From positions 1 through 64,000 of the forward strand of contig SJRY01000270.1 of the NCBI GenBank assembly GCA_011319805.1: 64,000 nt of DNA. Direction: 5' to 3'. This document shows, piece by piece, positions 1 through 11,258 of the stretch (its first letter is position 1; each line of letters starts with the position of its first letter). Source of the stretch: Macrocybe gigantea. Lineage: Eukaryota > Basidiomycota > Agaricomycetes > Agaricales > Callistosporiaceae. The position numbers and the translations under genes were made by a program. The notes below the pieces were generated by a model, which was not told the origin of the DNA, did not search any database, and saw only the letters and a list, made by a program, of their open reading frames with translations.

Positions 1-119
1 AAAAGCCCAAGATCACACATTCGATGGATTGAAGAATCAGATCTGTTCAGCACTGATCATTGCAATGCCCTGAGATGATGGAAAATTCCAAATGAAGTCA
101 ATGCCTTGAACTATGTGAT
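1..119 (+). mobile_element. B1 chromovirus, RT/RNase H junction fragment (left piece)
   Basis: This is a piece of the outermost Ty3/gypsy element (B1, + strand), which enters the window from the left. Translation gives the connection between reverse transcriptase and RNase H (FDGLKNQICSA, then AMP, a stop and DDGKF). The reading frame resumes at 6615, where NYVIGGILSQKQ spans the junction once A1 is set aside. Several codons are nonsense, so this copy is dead. Its last five bases, GTGAT, are the target site duplicated by A1. Confidence 0.85.
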
Positions 120-434
120 TGTTAGGCTAGACGAATCTCAGAAGGACTCGGGCAGACTAAGTGCGAGAGTGTCTTGAGATGATGGCAAAAGGAATATTAA
201 GCCTAGCGTTACTGGTACATCTGGGAGTCCTTATATACACTACAGTACTCGAGCACGGACCATGGGCTGCGCAATGCTGTGGACTGCGGATGAGTAAGAC
301 TGGAAGGAGATGACTCAGGATGACTAGGGAAGTGAGATGACTCGATGTGCGCGCTGCGCAGCATGATGGGGAGATAAGGGATGTGGGAAAGATAAGATAA
401 GAAAATGAATAGTCCTTTGGCGGCGTCTGTAACA
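120..434 (-). repeat. A1 3' LTR
   Basis: The LTR is 315 bp. On the + strand it begins TGTTAGGCTAGACG and ends GTCTGTAACA. A TATATAC box lies near 231-237. Relative to the 6295-6614 copy it lacks single bases or dinucleotides at four places (near 171, 345, 370 and 419). Confidence 0.95.
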
Positions 435-470
435 TCACCCTCTCTTTAGATTCGCGTCCTCGCAAAAACC

Positions 471-3400
471 TTAGTCCAGCTGTCCCCACCCAGTATTGTC
501 TCCCAGGCGGTCGCGGCACGCGGGGCCCATGTATGAATGAGCTCTTCATTATAGGCGCGAATGTGGTGTGTGGTGGCGAGGAGTTTAAGCGCCGGTTTTC
601 TGTGCGAAGCATTTCCATTGCTTCGCGAAGCGCGATACGTTCAGCTGCAGTGGGGCCGGTCCCATCAGGGGTTCTCCCGGTCCAGAGGTGCGTGCGGACG
701 GTCATAACATAGCGCATATATGCGCCGAGTGTGATGGCGAGGGGGTCCATGTAGTCACTAGCATTGAGAATCCTTGCCAGATTCTCGAGGGTGGGCGGTT
801 GGGGGTAGGTGCGCGGCTGCCCTCGCTGCTGTCGATGCTGATGGGGGCGTTGGTGGTCATGAAGTGCGATTTTTGGTCTTCTTCCCTCTTGTCGTGATCC
901 TTTTATCCTGGTTCGCAGTCTTCTTTAGGAAGTGGTCTAGAGCTTGCTGCGCATTCCCCAGCTCCTTCTCTTTGATCCATGTGTTCTCTTCGTGTCCGTA
1001 TCCTTTCCATTTGACCAGGAATAGTGTCCCCTTCCCTTGTTTCTTCCTTTTTAGGATCTCTTCTATCTCGTACTCTTCTTCATCATTTATGATTTCAGGG
1101 GTGGTGGTGATGGTCGCTCTTGTATCTTGAAACGGGGTCCTTTGTAAGGCGTGAGCAGTGTTTCATTGAACACGGGTGTATCAGCTGCCATGATGCTGGG
1201 AGTTCCAGGCGATATGCCGAGGCTCCTTTCTTTTCAACCACCTTGAACGGTCCGTATCGGAGTGCCGATAACTTCTTTGATGGTCGATTGACTGTGATAT
1301 TGGTGGCTTCTAGCCATACTCTATCTCCTTTCTTGTATTCACGGGCAGGTTTCGTCTCGCATCGTAATTGTCTTTGGCTCGTGTTTGTGCATATTGCAGC
1401 GCGGCATTTGCTTCCTTTCGTATTTGGCTCATTCTTTTGACGAAGTCTTTTGCTGCGGGGTTATTCCCTTTCTGTCTGCTCTCCCTTCCAGGGGTGCATT
1501 CCATAGTTGAGGTAGAATGGTGTCTCCTTCGTTCCCTGGTGTGCTTTGTCATTGTATTGGTACTCTGCAATTGCTATCCATTCTGCCCAATCGTCCTGTA
1601 GGTTGTTTGTGAAGCTTCTGAGGAAGGCTTCCGTTTCTTGGTGGGATCGCTCCGCCTGTCCATCTGTCTGTGGGTGATAGGCCGTTGATAGGTTTTGCTT
1701 TGTTCCGAGTAATTTTAGAAGTGCTGTCATGAATCGTGCTGCGAACTGGGGTCCTCGATCACTGATGATCTTTCGTGGAATTCCATGAAGCCGCCACACG
1801 TTGTCTCGGTATAGTCGTGCGAGACCTTCTGCTGTGAGTTCGGTCTTTGTGGGAACTAGGTGGATCATCTTGGTCAGGCGGTCTGTGACTGCGGCGATGG
1901 CGTTAAAGCCGTTCGAGCTGGGTAGCGGTCCTATGAGATCTACTCCGATATCTTCCCATGGTTGTTGTGGGACTTCGTGCGGGTGCAGGGGTGCGTGTTT
2001 CTTTTGTCGGATGATTTTGTTTCGCTGACATGTTTCGCATCCATTGACATACTTCTTGATGTCTGTCAGCATTGATGGCCACCAATAGGTGCGGCTTATG
2101 AGCTCGTGCATGCGGTATTGCCCTGGGTGTCCTCCGATGGGTGTGTCGTGGTGTTCAAACATGATGTTTTCCTTCAGTTTGTTGTCTGGAGGAACATAGA
2201 TTTTCCCTCCTACATATACGATGTGGTCGTCTTCTGTGAACCAGTGTGGTTTTTCCTTCAGTCCTGTTGTTACGATCGTTTCCCTTCGTGCGCATTGTCG
2301 AATTTGTTCTATCCTTGAGGATTCGATCATCGTGATTCCTCTTGTTTGTATTGTTTCGTTATTTTCTGCTTCTTCTTTCTGTGGGTGTTCGTCCTCGAAC
2401 ATCATAAATTCGAAGTCTCGTTCATTATTCTCTTCCAGATGTCGAATGAATGCTGCTTCTTTGATCATTTGTATGTCGTCCTTCTCTGCTAGGTTTTCTT
2501 CATATCCTGCCATTCGTGACAGGACATCCGCTTTTCCATTCGCCTTTCCTGGTACGTGTCGTAGTTCGTAGTCGTATTCCTGTAATTTCAGGTACCAGCC
2601 AATCTGTCTCGAATTGAGTCGCTGCGGCTTCGGAAGTATGATAGGTTCTTGTGATCCGTCAATATTTCGAACTTCTCTCGAGCTTCGAGGAGGTATTGTC
2701 TCCATGTCTTTAGTGCGACCATTATCGCAAGAAGTTCCTTGTCGTAGATTTCGTAGTTTTGCTCTGCTGGGGTCATGCATCTCGAAATGAATGCAATCGG
2801 ATGCCATAGTCCTTTCTGCTGTTGTGATAGTACCGCTCCAATGGCATATCCTGAGGCGTCCGTTTCGACTCGGAATTTTCCTTCTGTCTGTGGTAGTGCT
2901 AGAATGGGTGCTGAGGTTATATGTTGGATCAGTTCTTTGAAAGCGCCTTGTTGCTTGTCTGTCCACTGGAATGTTTTGTTTCCAGTCAACTCCGTCAGGG
3001 GTTTAGCGACCTTTGCATATCCCTTGATGAATCGTCGGTAAAAGTTCGTGAATCCCAAGAACTTTTGTAGTTCTTTCTTCGTCTTTGGGGTTGGCCAGGA
3101 TTGTACGGCTGTGATCTTTTCTGGTTCCATTTCTACCTTCCCTTCTCCTACGATGTATCCTAGTACTGGGACTTTCGATGATTCCCAGACGCATTTCGGT
3201 CCTTTGATGAATAGGTCGTTCTTGTTCAGTATTTCCATGACTTCTATGGTGTTCTTTTGGAGTTCCTCTCGTGTTCGTCCGATGATTATAATGTCATCCA
3301 TATAGATTATGCACACTCTTCTTCGTATTTGGTCTTGGAAGAGGCTCGCCATCATTCGGCTAAAAGTGCCTGGTGCGTTGCACTGCCCAAAATACATGAC

Positions 3401-4460
3401 TGTCGGTTCGAAGAGTCCTCTTGCTGTTAGGAAGGCTGCCTTCCATTCGTCCCCTTTCCGGATGCGCACGTTATTGTACCCCAGATAATATCGATCTTGC
3501 TAAAGTACTTTGCTCCTTGTAGTACGTCGAGGAGCTCGCTGATGCGTGGTAGTGGAAACTTGTCCTTGACCGTATATTTGTTTATTTCCCGGTAGTCTTG
3601 GATGAGTCGCTTGCTTCCATCCTTCTTATTGCGAAAGAAGCAGGGTGCTGCGTAAGGTGATTTCGATGGGCGTATTTTTCCTGTTCGTAATCCTTCTTCG
3701 ACGAAGGCATCTAGTTCCTCTAGCTCTTTCTGTGTCATCGGGTAGACCTTGCTCGGTATCGTTTTGGGTGCATCCTTCGTTAAGTTTATTTCATGGTCCC
3801 ATTCTTTGTGGTCTGGTAAGCGATCAAAGTTCTTCTCCTTGAAGAGGTGTTTGAATCTGATCAGATATGGGGGTATCTGGGTTCCTGTCTTGTCGCTGGC
3901 TGTGGTTTTCGCTGGTTCAGCCACCTTCTGTATCTTGATCGTCTGGTGGTTTATTTTGCACGTTTTGGGGCATCTATCGAAGACAATCTCTCCTGTCCTC
4001 CATTTGATTGTTGGGTTGTGGTAGACAAGCCAGTCATGTCCTAGTAGCATGTCGGTTTTTCCGATATCGAGTACGATGGCTTCCATATGCTCCTTGTGTC
4101 CTTTAATGTCGATGTGGACCTCCGCTACTCGGTCTGCTGTTTTCTGACGATTGGGTGATCCGTCTGCATTTATGATGGGAATCTTCTTGATTCGTCGTGT
4201 CTTCAGTCCTGTTTTTGCTACTATCGCGGTGTTGATGCAGGTCCTATCCGCTCCGCTATCGACTTCTGGTGTTATCGTTGCGATTCCTTTTCGTGTTCGT
4301 ATCCTCGCTGGTACTGCGAGCTCTTTCCTCTTTGGTGGTTTGTCCCCTTGGATGGTTTTTCTTGGTGCTTCAGATCGCTTGGCAGGAATGGTGTATTTCA
4401 GAGTATGGGATGATCTACATCCGGTATCGAAGCGAGTCTGTTTCAGTTGTATGGGTCGCG
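471..4460 (-). CDS. A1 pol polyprotein (PR-RT-RH-IN-chromodomain)
   Basis: Domains in order on the minus strand are: a retropepsin-like site EVDSGADRTC (about 4240-4265); RT with the intact box YMDDIII (about 3290-3310); RNase H with ETDASGYAIGAVLSQ and DHKNLSYF (about 2650-2870); an HHCC zinc domain ending CETCQRNK (about 2030); integrase D,D,E with GVDLIGPLP, SDRGPQF and QAERSHQE (about 1640-1950); and a chromodomain YEIEEIL..WKGYG..NTWI (about 970-1075). A tail of roughly 150 residues follows and should stop at 471-473. The frame is broken by one-base gaps at about 3478, 2630 and 495, and by a short gap near 1480, all judged against A2. The function of an intact copy would be replication and integration. 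The chromodomain is known in this class to direct integration to methylated-histone heterochromatin. Confidence 0.9.
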
Positions 4461-4462
4461 AT

Positions 4463-5614
4463 TTAGCACCTCCTAGTCGGACCCTTCGGCAAAACCCTCT
4501 TTGTCAGAGCTTTCTTCATCCTTGTCTTCTTCGTCCTCTCCTCTTCTTCTTTCACTTCTCTGACCCGGGATTTTCCTTTCTTCTTCTTCTTGCAGTTTCG
4601 TGCATAGTGTCCCTTTAAGCCACAGTTGAAACATGTGACATTTGCTGCTCCTTTTCGTGGTTCCGGGCAGTTTCGTGAGATGTGTCCTGGTTTATTGCAG
4701 TTGAAGCAGTTGTTGCTTCGTACTTTGTCGACTTCCATGGCCTGTCCTGCTCCTCGGCTTGGATTTCCGGCCTTGCGCTGATTGCTTGTGAATTCTCCTC
4801 TCATCACATTTCTGTGTTCATCGATGTTTCGTCCAATCGCTCGAACTGTCTTGATATATTCATCTCCATCTGTTGGAAGTGTGGAGATTGAGTGTACGGC
4901 TTCTGCTGTCCTTCGGTTTAAGCTCTTCTCGAGTAGGAAACGAGGGGCTGTTCCTGTCATTCCTGCTTTCCCTGCGAGGTCTACGAATTCATCCAGAAAT
5001 TCGTCGATGGGTCGGTTTCCCTGTCTGATGTTGAATAGTTTGCTTCCTGCTTGTGATGGCGACATGACATTGCTGAATCGTGTCTCTATCTCGGTTATGA
5101 AGTCGGCCCATGTGCTTTGGTTTGTAGTGGTGTCGATCTTCTTTGATGCCCAATGGGCTCCGGGTCCGTCGGTCATTCTAGACAGGACCGCTCCAATCTT
5201 CTGTGTATCCGTGAGGTCTCCATGTGCGGTTATGTAGAGTTTCATCTTTCTCCACCAAATATCGAAGGATGTTCGATCTCCTGTAAAGGATTTCGGGTCG
5301 GCGATGATTCCCTTGTATTCTGTCGTCATCCTTTGGGGGTTTTCTTCGTCGTTCTCTTGGTCTTGGTCTTCCTGTTCCTGGATCTGTTGTTCTTGGGTCT
5401 GCTGTGCTTGTACTTGGGCTTGCTGTTCTTGGAGCTGTTTCTGTCTTCGCTCCTCTCTCTGTTCTTTCCAGTAGTCTAGGTCGACTCCTGCGATTCTACA
5501 AGCTTGTTCAAAATCGGCCCACTCTGCGGCGGTTGGTCCGGTTGTCTTTGGTAGTCCTTTTCGCTCCCTCCACCGATAGTATTCGTCCCAGTCGCTGTTG
5601 CTTACTTTCGCCAC
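4463..5614 (-). CDS. A1 Gag (capsid/nucleocapsid)
   Basis: The frame of about 383 residues has a Q/E-rich N-terminal stretch (LQEQQAQVQAQQ), a capsid core typical of retrotransposon Gag (FTGDRTSFDIWWRKMK; FSNVMSPSQAGSKLF), and two CCHC zinc knuckles, [14 protein letters not shown] and [14 protein letters not shown]. These are followed by a lysine-rich and acidic tail. No ATG opens this frame: it begins after an in-frame TAA (5633-5635) with a GTG, and the same frame continues upstream as ORF0. The end is uncertain because A1 and A2 differ by compensating one-base indels near 4513 and 4550. Confidence 0.85.
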   Translation of the reverse strand: MAKVSNSDWDEYYRWRERKGLPKTTGPTAAEWADFEQACRIAGVDLDYWKEQREERRQKQLQEQQAQVQAQQTQEQQIQEQEDQDQENDEENPQRMTTEYKGIIADPKSFTGDRTSFDIWWRKMKLYITAHGDLTDTQKIGAVLSRMTDGPGAHWASKKIDTTTNQSTWADFITEIETRFSNVMSPSQAGSKLFNIRQGNRPIDEFLDEFVDLAGKAGMTGTAPRFLLEKSLNRRTAEAVHSISTLPTDGDEYIKTVRAIGRNIDEHRNVMRGEFTSNQRKAGNPSRGAGQAMEVDKVRSNNCFNCNKPGHISRNCPEPRKGAANVTCFNCGLKGHYARNCKKKKKGKSRVREVKEEEERTKKTRMKKALTKRVLPKGPTRRC

Positions 5615-5635
5615 GGTGGTGCGATTCTCTCCTTA

Positions 5636-6249
5636 TGCAGTGCTTCGGCGGATTGGTCCTCTGAAGGGATTCAGTGGTTTCGTTCCTGTGTGTCCTTGAC
5701 TCTGGTGTCGTTCTCGTTGGTTCTGTCGTACGCTCTGTGCGTCGTGCCCTCTCTGTATCAGTATGTCTTCCTCCTGTGTTCGGCGATTATAGTTCTCGAT
5801 CTGTTGTCGCCTAAAATCTCGGGCTTGTGTTCGTTCTTCTCTCGTTTTCTTGCGGATGGGTTCGTCCTCTTCTTCGGCAAGAAGATTCTGGTCTGACCAC
5901 AGCTCTTCTGGGCTTATCCCGTATTCTCCTCTAGGAAGAGTTCTGCAATGAGTTGTGCTGCTCCTTCGCTGAGGATTTCAGCGGGCTCGTCTGTGGTGGT
6001 GAAGGCAAACTCTCTCAGAAATGCCTGTTCTTCGTCGTCGCTACTTGGTGTAGGTGTGCGCTCTCTCTTTCGTTTGTTTGGATTGCTAGTGTCTCTGCGG
6101 GTGGCGTGGACTGTCTCTGCGAATGGCGTGGACTGCAATGTTTGGTCTACTTCTCTGAGCCAAGTGCTCTCGTCGCTCGTGCTAGTGCTCGCTGGGTCGG
6201 CGACCGCTTGTCGTCGAATGTTGATCAAGTCTTTGATAAAGCGTGACGT
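5636..6249 (-). CDS. A1 ORF0: N-terminal gag-like frame upstream of Gag
   Basis: An open frame of about 200 residues lies between the 5' LTR and Gag. It starts RFIKDLINIRRQ, contains a basic KRKRERTPTPSSDDEE patch, and ends FRGPIRRSTA at a TAA (5633-5635). It is in the same frame as Gag, and A2 has the same frame and the same stop. One base is missing in A1 near 5928 relative to A2. The initiator is ACG in A1 (6247-6249) but ATG in A2. I recognise no domain. It may be the N-terminal part of a Gag precursor made by readthrough, or a separate small protein. Confidence 0.6.
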
Positions 6250-6294
6250 GGTGTGTGTGTGAGTCTGAGCGAGTCTCGACGAGGCTTAATATCT

Positions 6295-6614
6295 TGTTAG
6301 GCTAGACGAATCTCAGAAGGACTCGGGCAGACTAAGTGCGAGAGTGGTCTTGAGATGATGGCAAAAGGAATATTAAGCCTAGCGTTACTGGTACATCTGG
6401 GAGTCCTTATATACACTACAGTACTCGAGCACGGACCATGGGCTGCGCAATGCTGTGGACTGCGGATGAGTAAGACTGGAAGGAGATGACTCAGGATGAC
6501 TAGGGAAGTGAGATGACTCGATGGCTGCGCGCTGCGCAGCATGATGGGGGAGATAAGGGATGTGGGAAAGATAAGATAAGAAAATGAATAGTCCTTTGGG
6601 CGGCGTCTGTAACA
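6295..6614 (-). repeat. A1 5' LTR
   Basis: This 320 bp copy is identical to 120-434 except that it keeps the bases missing there. It is followed by the second GTGAT target copy at 6615-6619. Confidence 0.95.
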
Positions 6615-6896
6615 GTGATAGGAGGCATCCTTTCTCAGAAACAATCCAATGGTACCTGGAGACTGGTGGCCTTCATGTCAAAGTCATTGAACTGAATGGA
6701 ACAGAACTATGAGATCTATGATAAAGAGATGCTTGTGATTATGACCGGACTTGAAGAATGGTGCTAATACCTATGCAGTACTAAACAGAAATTTGAGATT
6801 TGGATGGATCACAAAAATCTCGAATACTTTCAGAAACCTCAGAAGCTGAATCGCTGGCAAGCTCATTGGATCTCGGAACTCCAGGACTATGACTTT
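6615..6896 (+). mobile_element. B1 chromovirus, RNase H fragment (second piece)
   Basis: B1 resumes with GGILSQKQSNGTW, then a copy of the conserved YEIYDKEML box and WMDHKNLEYFQKPQKLNRW, ending at QDYDF. The frame contains a nonsense codon (WC-stop-YLC). It stops at ACTTT (6892-6896), the target duplicated by B2, and continues at 31067 as VLEHKP. It therefore represents the same gene on either side of 24 kb of later insertions. Confidence 0.9.
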
Positions 6897-7266
6897 TGCT
6901 ATGCAAAACTTATTCTGCATGCAGGTCACTCTTAGCTAGTCAAAAGTGAGAGGCAGAGATATGAGTGCTATTACAAGCCAGCTTGAAGCTGGGTTCTATC
7001 ATACATTTTCTACATACTTATATACTATTATGTTCCAGACCATGCATTATCCTCATGCTATGAGGGAGTATTGCTACTGGTCACCCATGTCTTGCTGACT
7101 GAGCACCTCATGTTATCCTGTAGGTGATGAGTAAGTTTCAGCTTGGTGCTGATGCATCCTTATCATATGACTTCCTCATGTTTCCCTCATGTTTATTGTC
7201 CATCATGTGACCAGTACTTGTCACATGTTGGCTGTCAAGATAACAGTTGGCCTTGAAATCATAACA
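6897..7266 (-). repeat. B2 3' LTR
   Basis: The LTR is 370 bp. On the + strand it begins TGCTATGCAAAAC and ends AAATCATAACA, so the sense form is TGTTATGATTTC...GCATAGCA. It carries GTTGG at 7227-7231 uninterrupted, which is the empty counterpart of the site D used in the other LTR. The adjoining TTACCCCCTCTTAG (7267-7280) is the complement of the polypurine tract. Confidence 0.93.
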
Positions 7267-7270
7267 TTAC

Positions 7271-7531
7271 CCCCTCTTAGAGATTGCATCCTCACGATCA
7301 TATTCTTCTTTCTTATCATCCTTCTAATCCTGCTTGCACTCATCCTTGCTTATGACTTTCTGATTCCGTCAGTCCTGCCATGCTTGCCAGGCCATGTCCA
7401 GATGGTCTTCAACTTCTTTCAGGTCCGTCATCCAGCTGGTAAGGGTTTTCTTTTTTGGTAGTGTCTTCATTTGCTGACTGCATGGATGGACCCAGATTTT
7501 GTTAGCCATGTGGTCGAAGAGGACCTTCGGT
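7271..7531 (-). CDS. Small post-pol ORF of B2 (basic/acidic helix protein)
   Basis: Read on the minus strand, this frame contains KVLFDHMANKIWV, QQMKTLPKKKTLTSWM, DLKEVEDHLDMAWQAWQD and a charged KDDKKEEYD tail, interrupted by two stops. The same frame and residues recur after the chromodomain of B1 (33887-34151), so it is a conserved part of this family. Its function is unknown. The W/D/E-rich helical look suggests a coiled-coil or interaction segment. Confidence 0.55.
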
Positions 7532-7534
7532 GAC

Positions 7535-9276
7535 TGGGTTTGATGGAGACGGGTTCATATGACTTTTTTTGGTGGGGATCACGGCGGCAGTTGACATTGT
7601 CCTCTTTCTAGGGATGGCACCTCAGGGTTCTCATGATGAAATTTCACGACCACATTTGGCGCATCTTCGTTAATAATTTCTGTGGGTTCCCATGTGGCAT
7701 CCTCTATAGGGTACCCTTTCCAATGTATTCTGTACTGTAGTTTCCCTCTATTCCATCGGAAGTTTACTACAGCTTCCACTTTATATTGTTTCTCTCCTTC
7801 CACGATGATGGGAGGAGATCGTTTCAGAATCATTACCACTTTTTGTTGTGGGAATGCTGGTGCCATGTAAGGGGTGAGCTCGGACTTATTTCGGACAGGG
7901 TGGATTTTCCAATATTCTGGTAGTTCAAGTTCATATGCTGATTCTCCAACTTGCCATTTAACTTTGAAAGGACCAAACCATTTGTCGTTGAGTTTATCAG
8001 TCAGTCAGTCGGTCGTGATATTTGTACCTTCCAACCAGACTTGGTCACCCTCATGGTACTCTCGGATGGGTTTCTGTTTTCAGTCATAGGTCTGTTTCAT
8101 TGTTTCTGCAGCCTTTAATAGAGAGGCCTCGGCCTTGGTCTGAATTTCCTTCATCATCTTGGCGAATTCCTCTCCAGTCTGCAATTTAGCATTATGCTTC
8201 AGAGGTTCTTTTCCGGTATATGGATGTCACCCATGGTTTAAGTAAAACAGGGAGCATTCGGTTGCCAAGTGGACTCAATTATTATAGGAAAATTCAGCTA
8301 TAGGTAGCCAATCTGCCCAGTCTGTTTGCTGATGGTTTATGAAAAGTTTCAGGTACTGCTCAAGTTCCTGATTTACTCATTCTGTCTGTCTATCAGTTTG
8401 TGGATGGTACGGTGTCGAAGGGGCTCCTTTGACTTCCAAGAGCTTATAGAGGTCTATCATAAAGTTCAAGACAAATTGTGGTCCTCTATCACTGATAACT
8501 TTTCTAGGGAGTCCGTAATTGGAGAATACATTGTCATGTAGCTTCCAAGTGACTCCTTTAGCTATAATTTCCATATTGACCAGTATAAATCTGGCTCCCT
8601 CAGTGAACCAATCTACCATTACCATGATGCCATTGAACCCTTGAGATTCAGAGAGGGGTTTGATGAGATCTACAGATATGATCTCCCATGGTTCCTTCGG
8701 TACCTCATTCAGATGAAGCAGAGCATGTTTTCAATCTCTGATGATCTTCGTTCATTGGCATTTGTCACATCCTTTGACATATGCCTTGATGTCATTCATC
8801 ATTTTGGGCCACCAGAAGTTATGCATGATTAACTCATGTGTCTTTGTTTGTTCTGGATGTCCCAAGATCTGGTCTGAGTGATGGATCTTGATGATCCATT
8901 CCCTTATCTTTTGGCTTTTTGGAATGTAGTACCATTTTAGGCATGTAATGATTCAGTCATTTTCCTCCCAGCCATGTTTACCTTTGTCAAGATGTTTTTG
9001 AACTTCAGGTTCTCTTTGTTTCCAAGCTTGCTTAATCTGGTTCAAAATATCCTGAAATTCTGGTGTCAGCATGATCTTTGCTATGAAAATCTGGTGAAAA
9101 ATCTCTGGCTTTAGGAGTACAATGTTCTCATTATCATTCTCCCCCTTCTCATGGTCTGGTCATCTTGACAGACTGTCTGCCTTCATCATTGATTTCCCAG
9201 ATTTGTGTTCCAGAATGAAATCATAGTCCTGAAGTTCTGAGATCCAACAAGCTTGCCAGTGATTTAGTTTCTGCAT
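7535..9276 (-). pseudogene. B2 pol remnant (RNase H to chromodomain)
   Basis: From right to left on the minus strand there is the RNase H end (LNHWQACWISELQDYDF, about 9230-9276), then the zinc-binding and integrase region (SDRGPQFVLNFM and STPYHPQTDRQTE, 8377-8520), then a chromodomain (VNFRWNRGKLQYRIHWKGYP..ATWEPTEI, 7579-7866). Many stops and frame breaks make it non-functional. The upstream part of pol is missing: homology to B1 ends abruptly near 9276. Confidence 0.85.
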
Positions 9277-9740
9277 CAGCAAAAAGTCCATAACATTGTT
9301 TGACATTGTAAACAATGTATAATTCGGACAAATTTGTATAGTTATGTATGAGAATACAAGTTGTATAGCATTATAGTAGTCATCTTACAATGTAATACAA
9401 TTTTATTTGGTGGGCTACAATTATAATCTGAGATTACAATGTTATGCAATTTTAATGACCACCTTACATTGTAATACAATTTTGCTACAATTTTATTTTC
9501 AGCATACAATTTTATTTTCAGCATAAAATTTTGTCTGCCAGTATGCAATGTAATACATGATTGTGTTTATAATAATATCAAGCATGCATTGTAATCCATG
9601 TTGTCTGGTATCCATAATGTCTTTGTTCATTAGCTTTCTTCAATGAATGACAAATAATATGTTCTGAATCACTCAGATATTCATTTAGCAAGAAAGTTGA
9701 TTTTATTGCTCAAGTATACAGGCACAAGAAAAAAAAAAAA
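9277..9740. repeat. AT-rich tract with reiterated TACAAT/TACATTGTAATACAAT motifs
   Basis: About 450 bp between the broken end of B2 pol and the GATA gene are AT-rich. They hold many near-repeats of tACAATGTAATACAATTTT, including a short tandem CAGCATACAATTTTATTTT near 9500-9520, and end in an A12 run (9729-9740). No gene is seen. It may be the terminal or 3' region of an unidentified transposon carrying the GATA gene. Confidence 0.5.
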
Positions 9741-9746
9741 GGCTGT

Positions 9747-11258
9747 CTACAAGGTGTTTTTGGTGGTGCGGAACCTATCGAGGCAAAGCGGGCGAGGACA
9801 GCGATAGGTCCGCTCGTAGAGTCTGCACTTGTTGCAGATGATTTTGCCGAGGTTGAGCATGGAGTGGCGCCATGCTGGCGCCTCAGTTGTGCGGCAATTG
9901 ACACAGCAGCAGCAGACGTATTGCGTCTGCTTCGCTGCGGCATCGTCCGTGAACTGGATCAGATGGCTCGATCCATCAAGCTGTTGGTGAGCGGAAGACG
10001 TGGGTGAGAAGGAGCCTATGCTGGGACTTGGGGCCAGCGCCTCGCTATTGCTGTGGGACAGGAAAACAGGTGCGTAGGGCACCGAGGTCAATGCCGAGGC
10101 ATTGCCGTACAGTGGGAAGGAGGGATGGTCGGAGGCCGCGAGGAGCGAGGAGGTCGCTGGTGGCAACACGTCATTGCCGTGCAATGGGACGGAGGGTGCG
10201 TACGAGGCTGAGAGCGACAACAAATCGTTGCCATAGAACAAAGTCCAGGAGGAAATGGAGGCCCATATCAATGCCTCGTCGTTGCCGTCGAGCGGGATGG
10301 AGGGAAGGTCGGAGACCATGAGGAGCGAGGACAATGCATGGGGGCCCGGATGCAATGGCGAGCGGTTGCCGGAGAATGGAAGAGAATGAGTGCAGTCAGC
10401 TCGGACTGGCAATGGGGGAAAAGCTGGACCATGGAAAAACGCTCGCCGTTGTTGTAGAACAGGAGGGAAGGGGCGTTGTCGTGGAGCGGCATCGATGATG
10501 AGAATTGCACTAAGGAAAGCCACTCACTGTTGCCATAGAGTTGGAGGAAGGATGCGTACAGGGCTGCCCTGGGGTCGACATAAGGCGGGATCAATGGCAG
10601 ATGCAAAGCCAGTGGCACCATCTTGTCATTGTGGTGCAGTGGGAGAGAGGGCACATACAAGGCCATTGGCAACACCTCGTCGTTGCCGTACAGCGGAAGC
10701 GAAGGCGGGCAGTTGGCTAGGAAGAGGGAGGAGGGCATGTAAGACGTTGGGGGCAAGGGCGAGTCATTGCCGTCGCCGTCAAGCATGAAGGAAGACATGT
10801 AGCGGGCTGAGGGCAGCGCCTCTGCATTATCATAGAGCAGCAGTGAGTGCGCATAGGGGGCTGGAGACAATGTATGGCCGTTGTCGTGCAGCAGCATCAA
10901 TGGCGAGCGCTCGCCATTGCTGTCGACTGGGAGGAAGGACACGTGGGGCGGCGGCAACACGTCGTTGCCATGGAGTGGAAAGGCGGGGACAGGGAAGGCT
11001 GGCTGCAACAAGCCATTGTTGTCGTGGCCGCGGCTGTGGAGCAGAACAGAAGGAATGCACAGCGCTGGTACGAGCGACTCGCCAATGCCGTGGAATGCCA
11101 GGGAGGGAAGGAGGGCACTGGCGGCAACGAATCGTCATTGCCGCCGAGTGTGAGGGAGGGGGCAGGGAGTTGGCAGGGGCAGGCGCTGGGGGGCGGCAGG
11201 GAAAGCGTTGGCGGGGGCGGGCATTGATGGGGGCGTTAGTTACTATGACGAGCGACAA
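9747..11258 (-). pseudogene. Decayed GATA-type zinc-finger gene with degenerate repeat region
   Basis: The C-terminus, 9747 to about 9960 on the minus strand, carries CVNCRTTEAPAWRH...ICNKCRLYERTYRCPRP. This has the GATA finger hallmarks: CxNC, TT.AP.WR, CNxCxLY and RP. The spacing between cysteine pairs is 19 residues, against the usual 17-18. Upstream, about 1.2 kb encodes degenerate units of about 18 residues resembling LPLYGNDEVLPMALYVPSLP, spread over three frames. Frame changes near 10400 and 11000 indicate decay or missing bases. GATA factors bind DNA at GATA motifs, but whether this one is expressed cannot be told. It is unusually GC-rich against its AT-rich neighbour. Confidence 0.55.

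Larger units (their letters stand above)
120..6614 (-). mobile_element. A1: full-length Ty3/gypsy chromovirus inserted in B1
   Basis: This 6.5 kb LTR retrotransposon has LTRs at 120-434 and 6295-6614 and a 5 bp target duplication GTGAT (115-119 and 6615-6619). Read on the minus strand, the order is 5' LTR, an N-terminal gag-like frame, Gag with two CCHC knuckles, then protease, RT, RNase H, integrase and chromodomain, a C-terminal tail, a polypurine tract AAAGAGAGGGTGA (about 435-447) and the 3' LTR. The two LTRs differ only by about five bases missing from the left copy, with no clear substitutions, so the insertion is recent. CpG sites that are lost in A2 are kept here. Single-base gaps relative to A2 break ORF0 and pol. 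These could be true mutations or base-calling errors. Confidence 0.95.
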
